Below, in pieces: positions 33,633 through 43,586 of a stretch of DNA of 64,000 nt; the first letter of the stretch is position 1, and each line of letters begins with the position of its first letter. This stretch comes from Pontederia crassipes (taxonomy: Eukaryota > Streptophyta > Magnoliopsida > Commelinales > Pontederiaceae), in the NCBI GenBank assembly GCA_030549335.1, contig CM060198.1, positions 54,383,995 through 54,447,994 of the forward strand. The letters are read 5' to 3'. The position numbers and the translations under genes were made by a program. The notes below the pieces were generated by a model. It made no database searches and was not told the origin of the DNA. It saw only the letters and a list, made by a program, of their open reading frames with translations.

Positions 33633-35779
33633 AAGGCCACTGATCTCCCACCTCTTCTTTGCAGACGACATCCTTCTCTTCGCCGAAGCCACACTAAGTC
33701 AAGTAAGCGCAATAATGAATATAGTAACAGCTTTATCTGAAGCTTCTGGACAGAAGATAAATCAAGCAAAAACCTGTATTTTCTTCTTCAAATCTGCTCC
33801 CACGCCCAAGCGCGAGGAGCTCCTACAACTTTTTGGCTTCACCGAAGTCAATGTACTGGGACGCTACCTTGGCGCTCCTATCATCCATGTGCGCCTCAAG
33901 AAATCGCACTTCCATGGCATCATCGAGAAGATGAGATCCAGGATCTCAGGTTGGGTTGCATCAACACTCTCCAGAGCAGGAAGATCTACCCTTGTGCAAG
34001 CCTCCCTCCAGGCCGTCCCTTCCTATCTCATGCACACAATGCTCCTTCCTAAGGAAGTCACCAAAGAAATAGAAAAAGATCCAACGTGCTTTCCTATGGG
34101 GACATGCAACAAATGCCAAGAAGCTTCACCTAGTATCATGGAACAACATCACACAAGCAAAAGACAGAGAAGGTTTAGGCCTCCGCATGATGGAGCAACT
34201 CAACGTGGCAACACTTGGTAAACTCGGCTGGGAGCTACTTTCACAAAAAGATTCTTTATGGACTCAGGTTCTAAGGGGAAAATATGATTCAAGATTCGGA
34301 CTGGGGCTCACCTTGGTTCACAAACAGGGTGACTCCTGGTTGTGGAGGGGACTACAAGCTGCACGGTGCATGGTATCCCGGGGGGCTTGTTGGACACTTG
34401 GTGTCGGTGATAGAGCCTCATTTTGAAATGACACATGGAATAGGACGCTCGGCCCCCTGGTTCGCCGATTAACCATCCAAATTGATGATACCTTGCGAGA
34501 GACAACTGTTTCTTCATTAGTAACCCTTGAGGGAGCCTGAAATCATAGTCTTCTTACCGGGCTGCTAATGGACCAAGACATCTCCATGCTGGACACAATA
34601 CCACCACCACGCAACGATAATGGAAGTGATAATGTCTACTGGCCGTTTGAACCAATTGGGAGCTACAGCATCCGCTCGGCTTACAACTTTCTACTGAAGA
34701 GCACTTGGAATGTCACAATGCACCTTGGAAGAGATTGTGGAGGGGCAGTGGTCTGTTGCGCGTCAAGAATTTCTTGTGGATCATGGCTCATAACAAACTC
34801 CTCACGAATGAGCAAAGATTCAAGAGATCCCTCGCAGATTGTGGCGATTGCCCGTGGTGCATCGAACAATGGAATCAACAATTCGTGCTCTACGAGACTG
34901 CCCCGCCGCTTGTGAAGTCTGGACCAGAATTACCCCCTGACCCTTGAGAACCCACTTTTTCAACATGAACCTAACAAGTTGGATGCTACTTAACACCCAA
35001 GGGTGCATGTCTAATGCCATGGGAGTCAAATGGAAAGACATTTTTGAGGTTGCTTGCTAGTGAATTTGGAAATGAAGATGTAGCAGAATCTTCGATGAAT
35101 GTTTTACGACTCTGCAAGACAGCCTCACACATTATGAGATCAGTCGAATGCTTCATTCTTGCGGATTGCTTTGCATCAGGGTTGAAGCTTGGTCCGAACA
35201 CCAACAAAAGTAACCACTGGGAACCCTCGGGAGATGGATGGATCAAATGCAACACTGATGCATGCTATCGCTAATTAACCAATGGTGGAATCGTTGACAG
35301 CGTTGGGATTTTGATCCGGGACGAGCACGGCTATTGGATTGCTGGAAAGATAAGTCGAACTTTCGCTCAATCACCACTTGAGGCAAAGCTTGAGGCCATC
35401 TTGCTTGGTGTTCGCCTTGCAAACAAATACGATCATAAGCATGTGATCATTGAGACTGACTCGACAACTTTTGTGCAAGTGATAGCAAGTGCAACTCAAC
35501 TGAGTCCACACTTAAGGGATCTGGTACATAAAATACGGTCGGAGGCAATCATTGGGACAACTTTCGAGTGTGTCCCTCGAGAAGCAAACACCAGTGCTGA
35601 GCACCTGGCCAATATGGCCTTGCACTTGCAACCCGACGATGATCGGGATTTGTTGACTCCCTCGCACAGTTTAGGAAGATTCTTATTTGGAGACTTGTAT
35701 GGAGTTCACGTACCCAATCTTGTAACTTAACTTTGTAACCTTAGGTCTCAGCCTCCTTTCCACTATCGAAAAAGAAAAA
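33633..35779 (+). mobile_element. 5'-truncated LINE with broken reverse transcriptase and RNase H
   Basis: The sequence enters the reverse transcriptase domain just before the catalytic FADD (SHLFFADDILLF, about 33646). It continues through thumb-like sequence (KSHFHGIIEKMRSRISGW), a zf-RVT region (SIRSAYNFLL; KNFLWIMAHNKLLTNEQRF with CPWC), and an RNase H domain (CNTDACYR, then GILIRDEHGYW, TDSTTF, REANTSAEHLANMAL). The frame is broken several times, including a stop directly after CYR at about 35272. It ends TTTCCACTATCG plus an A-rich tail, then LTR sequence resumes at AGACGGTCTAG. Truncation at the 5' end is usual for LINE insertions. No target duplication is visible. Confidence 0.88.
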
Positions 35780-35955
35780 AGACGGTCTAGTTGTAATTTC
35801 TCTTATCATCTTAATAGAAAATCCCTTTTCTCTATTTTTTCTTCTTCTCTCTCTCCTGTGTTCATTTTTCCCTTTTGTTTCTTCCTCTCTTCCGGCGTAC
35901 CTCTGGCAGCCATCTCCGACGACCACTCAAGGAGCTCAACCTCTGTTTCTTAACA
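35780..35955 (+). repeat. 3' LTR, right part
   Basis: Continues the LTR after the LINE (GTCTAGTTGTAATT through TTTCTTAACA) and ends in CA directly before the CAAAT target duplication. Confidence 0.88.
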
Positions 35956-35960
35956 CAAAT

Positions 35961-37212
35961 AAGATCATATACAATTAAAAGTTTTTGGCCAAGTGAGATG
36001 AACTCGTGTCAAGGATTGAGTATAGTAGCATAATGAAGGTGCAATGGCATATGGTATTGGTGTGTGGTGCAATGACCCATAGCCGCTCTTATGTAAGGTG
36101 TGACCACACCTATGGTGTGATAACTTGGTTTACGGTGTAATGTGGAGTGGGGAAATTGTCACGTTTACCGCAATTGCGACAACATTAGTCATACCACGCC
36201 ATATGGGTACAAGACGCGACTTCTATTGACCTATCAAATAGGGTTCAACAAATAGATGGCATCAACAAGGTGCGAGGATGTCGAGCTGCTCCTTGGGTCA
36301 ACATGGTGCGACTTAGATAGCTGCACCCATGCATGCGGTGATAACACAGGTCGCAATTATGCATGGGAAGAATCGATGTGACATGGCACGACTTCATGTA
36401 GGGACATGTTGTGACTTTATGAGGGCACTTGACGCGACATGTGAAGAAGTTTGGAAATAATTAATCCTATTAAAACTCTATATTCAAAAGGAATTGACAA
36501 AATTTTCTATATGTTAATTATCCTCGACCGTCGCGAAAAATAAGAGAAAATATGATAAGGGAGAAGCATGCTTGGTAGTTGCAATAAGCCGAGAAGATAT
36601 GTAGTGGTAAGATGGGAGGAAACAACAATAGGTTTCAAATGTCATGACTAAGAAGTAATCAAATTCCGAATCCAATTTCCGTATGGCTATTACGATTAAT
36701 TTAGTATTTGAGTAACATGATGCTATTAAAGTCCCAATAGAATTATTTATATGTTTCAGGTTAAATATTCTTTGTTTTCAAATTGATTTCTGTTTTCTTT
36801 TTCTTTTTTTCAATTGAGGTTGGTACACATACTTTCGACAGGATATGACCCTCCCTATCCAAACCTAACTTATTTACAAGATGTTGATACATGCATCATA
36901 TAACAATGAAAATATATCATGAGCAGGGGATCATTGTTAAGATTCATGCTCCTTGAATCCTCTTCTTTTGCTGAAATTATGTTTTTCATGCGTGCGTGAA
37001 ACTGAGAAGGGGGAACTACTAAAAATTAACCGTCAAATGCGACAAAAATGTAGAAGCAACACGGATACATCAGACAGCATCAGGTCCAGCAATTCAATTT
37101 GGTGAGACCAGACAACAATTACACAATTAGACGTCATCTGTAGCATATGCACGGCTACCACCAACACCAACTTTGCAAGCGACAGTTTGAGGAAATCAGA
37201 CAATGAAACGCA
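35961..37212. other. Intergenic stretch
   Basis: No gene or bounded element recognised. The part 36050-36440 is richer in G and repeatedly contains GTG/GACATG words with no coding frame. Confidence 0.6.
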
Positions 37213-40200
37213 CTAGTCTTCCTCCAAGTTGATGGAGTCCTTGAACTTTCCATACAAGATCTTCTTGAGCTCCGCCATTTGGGCGAGCACGCTCTCTTTC
37301 TCCTCCTCCAGCTTTTTGAGCTCCTGGCTCGCCTCCTCCTTCATCTTGTCCAACCTGATTTCAACCTCCTCTTTTGGCGTATGAACAAAAACCTCCCCTA
37401 TTTGGAATTTCACAACATCCTCGTCCGACAGGATTAACTCGTTACTGGCATCCTCTAAATTTTCATTTGTTTCCTGTTACAAAGTTGCAGTAAGTAAAAC
37501 AATCAGTTCTGATGTGGTAACTCAAGTTCCATAACGATCGTGAAACTGAAAGTTTTTCTCCCTTTTTCTTGTCCCCTTTCCTTTGTGAAAGGATCACAAA
37601 AGTAAATGCAAATCTCTGAATATGAAAATCTAGTAAGAAAAATGTCCCCACCAACCCTTAAAAAAAGAAAAAGAAAATTTTCTAGTTCAGCTCAAACACC
37701 AAAAATGTCGATATGCATATTTTAATAATCATTTCATCGTCATTGTTACTCGTCATTATCGAATCCTTTTTGGCAGCTCTCAGATGTCTGGCAGTTGAGG
37801 GCTTAACACTAATATTATATTTTTGTTTACTTCTAATATTAGCACATATAGTTCTTTTCTTATATATATTTTTCTTTTTCATCCAATCTTCAGAATAATA
37901 TGAGAAAAGAACACTTCTATTAGACAGATGATAAAAATCGAACCAATATAAAAAGTGGCCTACCGCCTAACTATAAAAATGTTTACTATATGTATATGCT
38001 AGAAAAGTAAAAATTATTTTTATAAAAAAACATTGATTTTAATACAAATAAGTAATTTTTTTTTGGAAACGAATACAAATAAGTAATTGTAGATGAATAT
38101 ATTATATAATATTACTTATGTCATCTAATTGTAGTGATATTGTAATAGATTAATGCACATGTTATTCACCATTTCATATGAAAATTATGTGGAGCTAGTT
38201 TTAGTTGTCATGTTCTTTCTATTCTTTAGCGCCTTTGTTGGTATAACTGTATAAGTTTATATGTCCTTAGACAATATCCGAAAAATGGTGTCACAACTTG
38301 ACTATTATTTTTTCATCATTTTTTGTCTATGAGATCTTGTGGACAAACCTATATGAATATCATTATATGTTCCATCTCAAACATCATCATAGACCTCCTA
38401 AGTCCTAGTTAATGAAATATATAGGAGAAAAAGAAAAATATGCAACCACTGCCTTCTGTCACTGGTCAAACCAAGCACAGGCAAACCTAGTTGCATATGG
38501 AATTAACAACAAACCTTGAATGCATAAAATTTTTAGTTTGACGCCTGAAGAAAGACAAAAAAATACATTTACATGACTTGACCGTGCCGGCCATCCTTTT
38601 TGCCCTTAAAAAAAAAGAAAGAAAAGATGTGTTTTGGTTGGAGAGCAGATAATACACAAGATGAAATCAAAGCCTTATACGACTTTACACGAAAACTTCC
38701 ATGCTTCTACACCAGAAGCACCATTGATCATACCCAAAATCAAAGCTTAAGAAAATGTTGAGCACTTTTTTTTCAAGAAAGTTTATGAATAACTTGTTAT
38801 ATTTGTGAGAAATAATAAAGACAATTACTGATGTGGCCATAATTTTGTGAGGGGTAAAAGCAGATTTTGGTCATATGTGAGTCAAACCTTTGGCCAACGG
38901 CAATGTGACATCATCATATCCGACAAAACTCTTCTTTACTTGGACTTTTTTTAAGACAGTCTTTTCTACCTTGTCATCGACCAACTTTTGTAGGTCAAAC
39001 TTTTTTCCTTGAGGAATTCATTTGTATTACAACTAAGCACTTTTGTAACACGTCATACATTCAGCAATGAAATAGGATGTATGCAGAACTTGGCAGACAT
39101 CCTTTGCCCTCTCAGAAAAAAGTATATTATCAACCTTTTTTTTAAGTTCATCTATTGGCATAATAGCCAGCAACTATTATCAACCTTTACGCAGTATGAT
39201 ACAATATGATATGTTGGTATTACATTTTCTTCCAGAACTCTGACCTACTGACAAAAGAAACAAATATATACTGTGAAGAAAAAAATTAGTGGTATTGTCG
39301 CTGGAGAGAAGCTGCTTTGGTAACTGACGAAAATGAAAGAAATCTCCAGATATGGTATTGGTGCATTTCCATAAGAAAGAGAGGCGGTGATGCTGCTGTA
39401 ATCACCATTGAAATTAATGAAGACAATGGCATTGAATGCTGATGTGGACAGAGGGTGTCTGGTAGATGCGAGGCGCTCAGCAATCAGCTTGGCCTGTCTG
39501 AGCCTCTGAGGTATGCAGCGAATGAAGAATCACCATTTTTAAGGTTTTGTTGTTGTATTTGGTGCTGAAGTAGAACTCAGCCTATATTTTATAGCCGGTC
39601 CCAAGCCCGGATAAAGGAGGAGGGTTGTGTTAGGCCCCGACAGCCAGCATAAAATCCTGTCGAATCTTATGAACATGGATCAACGAATATATTGCGAAAT
39701 GGCGTCGTATGATCCATGTAGCCGACCCCACCTAGTGGGATAAGGCGTTGTTGTTGTTGTTGTTGTTGAAGAAAAAAATTAGTGGAGGCATGATGGAAAA
39801 GTGCAAATCTGCAAATCTTGTGGAACATGGTCGATTAACAAGTCCATAAATACAGAAACTTGCTTGTAACGAAATTATAGATCCTTCTTTGGTAGAAGTA
39901 ATCCCTTCTCATAACGAATCCATGCTCTGTACTGTAGTGTATGTTGATAAACAAAAGGCAATCTACCCATAAGGAATACGTTTTTCCTACTTAGACTACT
40001 TTTTTCGAAGTAATCCTACTTAGACTAGTAAGATACATCTGATTAATAGAATCACATCTTGTTCATTAACACCTCAAAAACATCCCTCCCAAAAGAATGT
40101 CTCCATGTCCAAGGCAGTCAAATAAATGTCTCCATGTCCAAGGCAGTCAAATAAATGTCTCCATGTCCAAGGCAGTCAAATAAATGTCTCCATGTCCAAG

Positions 40201-41001
40201 GCAGTCAAATAAATGTCTCCATGTCCAAGGCAGTCGAATAAAGTCTCCAAAGATGGTTGTTCATTCATTTGACAATAAACTGCCGCTACTTTGGATTCTG
40301 GAATTTCTTTTTTTCCATTGATTAGGATAATTTCATTTCCATGTAAGTTCATTTCATTCATGAGTTATTTCACCAAGTCCTTCAAATGCAATACTAAAAA
40401 TCCCGCAAGCCTTGTAACAATTGTGTCATGACAATACACCAAGGCAACTAATTCCTCAGGTTCATGAAACATCAACTATCCACATGGACCACAGGAATTT
40501 TTGGGCTCGGATAAAAATGAACCTTAAAACTGTAAGATCTCAGCTCCCAACAAAACTCTCTCCCTTGCTCAAAGTCTCTCAATAGATGTTTACAGATCCG
40601 TTGCATTTTCACAGTTCCAAAGAACCCTATTCATATAAATCACAATGAAAAAGATGTTGCAATGCAAGGACAAGAACATGAACAAAGATGCATCAAAAGC
40701 CCTAAACGAACAAAATAAAAACTCACAAAAATAAAAGGATTGCGATAGAAAAGAACACCTTGGCGATCTTGATCTCGTCCTCGAGCTCGTGGAATCGGTT
40801 GTTCAACCTGCCGAACTTGTTGATGTTCTGCTGGTCTTCCCATGTCACTTGCACCTCCGATCCCTCTCCCTACAAATTTTTTTTTTCTCCCCGGTCATCC
40901 AAACAGATCGAAACTTTTGGATGGATCGAATTCTTATATTTTCCTTAGAAATTGATAGAAAGGAGGACTAGGAAGTTCGAGTATTCACGTACCTGCTGCA
41001 T
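37213..41001 (-). CDS. PFD4: Prefoldin subunit 4
   Basis: Prefoldin is a hexameric jellyfish-shaped chaperone that passes nascent tubulin and actin to the CCT chaperonin. In plants it also acts in the nucleus. Three exons (minus): 41001-40993 (only M-Q-Q), 40869-40759 and 37473-37213, with GT-AG introns all in phase 0, give 126 aa, the same size as Arabidopsis PFD4. Helix 1 runs [20 protein letters not shown] into [10 protein letters not shown] (about 9-40). The beta hairpin region is [20 protein letters not shown] (about 52-71). Helix 2 is a coiled coil ending [18 protein letters not shown], the typical beta-class C-terminus. The start is fixed by the QQ-G-E-G-S-E context at the splice. Intron 2 is 3.3 kb and loaded with repeats, listed separately. 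Confidence 0.95.
39274..39785. mobile_element. Chimeric retro-insertion: antisense copia gag fragment fused to an Au-like SINE
   Basis: Perfect 19-bp direct repeats TGAAGAAAAAAATTAGTGG at 39274-39292 and 39767-39785 enclose 474 bp. The right part (about 39565-39766, plus strand) is an Au-like SINE with the same body and (TTG)n tail as the GPAT9 copy. The left part (about 39293-39530) reads on the minus strand as a copia-type gag segment, [20 protein letters not shown] followed by a [16 protein letters not shown] stretch (UBN2/gag family pattern). The shared target duplication indicates a single insertion by LINE machinery, so the two parts were joined before or during integration. It lies in PFD4 intron 2. 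Confidence 0.75.
40096..40240. repeat. 29-bp minisatellite, five copies
   Basis: The unit AATGTCTCCATGTCCAAGGC plus nine bases is repeated five times head to tail; only the last copy has a change (GTCGAATA). A partial sixth copy follows. It lies in PFD4 intron 2 and creates a false minus-strand reading frame. Confidence 0.95.
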
Positions 41002-41009
41002 CTTTCTGA

Positions 41010-41700
41010 GGTCGATCGACAAGCTTGTGGTAGAATGAAGGGGTTCTCGAGCGGAGGATTTTAAATCGCCTCTTTTTTATTCCGTCATCATCATTTTAAC
41101 GAGGGGGAAACTGAAATTAAAAAATATAATTATTGTCAATATATCCTAAATTATTTAACATTAGTTTTAAAATATTTGCAAATAAATGTTTGTGCTCAGT
41201 TAAGCATTAAATAACAAAAATTAGTATTTACATGTTTATTAATCTCTGTTAATAGTAATGATGATTAAGTATTCTCATTTACAGCGTGTTTAGCTAAGTT
41301 TATAAGTTAGTCAAAATAATTTATAAGTAATTTTAAAATTTTCTCTCTGTTTGACAATTAAAAAAAATTGATAAACATTTATTTTATTTGCTTATAAGTC
41401 AAAAAAATAAATTGGTGCCTATTTTGTATGAGAAAAAAATTAATCATTTTGAACAGTAAATGTACTATTTTAATAATTTGATTAAAATAATAATTTATAC
41501 TTTTTTTTATTATCAAACATGTAATTGCGTACTTTTTAAAATTAGCTTCGTCTATTAAACTATTTATCAGCATTTCAATTTATCTATTATTTTATATTAG
41601 CTAAGTCAAACGATACCTTATACCCCTCACAAAATGTGATATACTTATTAGATATACTATTCAAAGTGACTTTATCAAATAATGATGGATACCTTTCGAC
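41010..41700. other. Upstream region of PFD4, AT-rich
   Basis: About 90 bp before the ATG is less AT-rich and may be the 5' leader and promoter. Beyond that only AT-rich sequence up to the MITE-like element at 41701. Confidence 0.5.
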
Positions 41701-42417
41701 CAATGTTATCAAAATCGGACCGGAGTAGCCGATTCAACCACGAATCGATCGAAAATCCAGTTCGATTTGATGTTAAAACTGATTTTAGTATTGAACCGAG
41801 AAAAATCGATTGAACCGGGCTGGCTAAACTGGTTCAACACGGTTCAATACAAATTTTAAGAAATAAAATAAAAAAATGATAAAAAAAAGGAAAGTTAAAA
41901 AAGAAAAAAAGAAAAGAAATATAACAAAGATAAAAAAGGAGGGAATATGACATGTCTAAAATTAAATAAGAATTAAAATAAAAAAGCTAAGTATTTAAAC
42001 TTGAATAACATTAAAATGGAAATTTATCAAAGGGCATAAATAAAGGAAATAAAAAGGAAAGTGTTAAAGAAAAAGAGAAATAACAATAATTTAAGATGAA
42101 ATTTATTAATATAGCATTTATCATCAATAAATAATAGATATTAAATTAATCATAATTTTTTTATATTTATATGTTAATCATTATTAAAATTTTTAATAAA
42201 TAAAAAATATGTTATATTAAATTTAATATTATTAATAGGTTACTAGTATAATATTCATATATTATATCATATAATTTATATTATATCTTTATAATTATTA
42301 TAAAATAATATTATTTTAATAAAATTTAGTTCAATCCGATCGAATCCGATCGGACCGATCCAACCGCGACCCAATAAGAAGCTTGATCCGATCGCTGATC
42401 CGGTTTTGAAAATATTG
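41701..42417. mobile_element. MITE-like element, copy 2
   Basis: The left end CAATGTTATCAAAATCGG and the right end reversed, CAATATTTTCAAAACCGG, form imperfect inverted repeats. Interior is AT-rich and non-coding, with GATTCAACCACGAATCGA just inside the left end, shared with copy 1 at 5698-6493. Flanks CTTTCGAC and CTTTGCCA agree at 5 of 8 positions, a possible eroded target duplication. Confidence 0.55.
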
Positions 42418-43586
42418 CTTTGCCAATGCGTTGAAAATCAACCTATCCAAAAAAGTGTGATATACTTCAATATTCCCAAACTGGTACAGTACAATTCTGT
42501 CTTTGGATTTCGTCGTCAACTATTAAAATAGTTTAAATATCAAAGTATACGTTAATCCTTTAATGATTGGAAAAACAAATACTCAAAACTAACTCCGAAT
42601 GCAGGTATTTTTATCAAATAATAAGAAATAATAATGGCTGAAGAAAAGTTTACTGAAATGATCGGGATCGAGTGAAATTTTTTAGAGTAAATAAGCGTTT
42701 CCACAATTCAATTATAGATGAAGACAAAAAAAAACACCCTAATAATTATGATACTAAATGAAAACTATTTTAAACAGTTTACATGTGTAAACTCAAATTT
42801 ACGCTTCGAGCATTGAGAATCTTAGTTGCTCTCTTAAAAGAATTATTTCTTTAAATCTCTACTAAACTATATTCCTAAATTTTTTTTGTCATATCTGTTA
42901 CTTTAATCCTTCCGCTATTATGTTATTTTTACTTTTTTTCATTTAAAATGCGCTCCCCCACATAATAATTAAAATATATATGCTACATTTTATGCTTAAA
43001 ATAATAATAACAAATAAATAAATAATATAAGAAAAAGGCGAGTTAGATGTAAAAATTTATAATAATTCAGGTTTAAGAAAATAACCCTTTTAAAATTTGC
43101 CAGATAATTTTTTTTTTAATTCTCAGAATGACATGTCGTGTGCAATAAAACTCAGCTTGGGCAATATGAATTTTCCGGACTAAGAACAAGGAACAGAAAC
43201 CACATTGCCAAAAGCAGCCTTGCGGCTATATCTAATTGAGCATTGTAGATCTGAAACAGGGAGTATGTGAAATCTGTTTTTTGAACAATACTATGTTTGT
43301 TCTTCTGGAACGGACAAAAGCTAAGCATTTCGATGAAGGGAGAAAAAAAAAATCTACTTGGATGGCAGGTTGTAATTGTATGACCCCTATTCCTCTGAAC
43401 AAGGAAAAACCACTTATGCCTGCCGTTTTACAACTCGTATAGACGGTATGTCAACTGTCAAGATGGCACCATTTTCGCCGCACGCAAACAAGGAGACACT
43501 TCGACGAATTGAGAGAACATGATTGTTTGCCTAAAAATGTTTAAGGGAAGCATCTTGGTAGATCATGGAATGATGTTGAACTGCAT
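42418..43586. other. Intergenic stretch downstream of DRIP
   Basis: No gene recognised. The last few hundred bases (43130-43586) have balanced composition and probably contain the DRIP 3' untranslated region on the minus strand. Confidence 0.5.

Larger units (their letters stand above)
31692..35955 (+). mobile_element. Non-autonomous LTR retrotransposon with 5-bp target duplication
   Basis: The element is bounded by CAAAT at 31687-31691 and 35956-35960, a perfect 5-bp duplication. The 5' LTR (31692-31998, 307 bp) begins TGTTGGAG and ends CTCAACA. A primer-binding site TGGTATCAGAGC (31999-32010) complementary to initiator-Met tRNA follows directly. A polypurine tract GAGGGGGGC (about 33324-33332) precedes the 3' LTR at 33333. 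The 1.33-kb interior has no gag, protease, integrase or reverse transcriptase, so it must be mobilised in trans; the tRNA-Met site suggests copia-type helpers. The 3' LTR is interrupted by a partial self-duplication and a LINE. Confidence 0.9.

Noticed and set aside
33607..35730. Reverse transcriptase and RNase H frames as host genes
   Set aside because: They are pieces of a truncated LINE with broken frames inside an LTR.
40096..40240. Possible CRISPR-like array
   Set aside because: Head-to-tail 29-bp units without spacers in plant DNA; an ordinary minisatellite.
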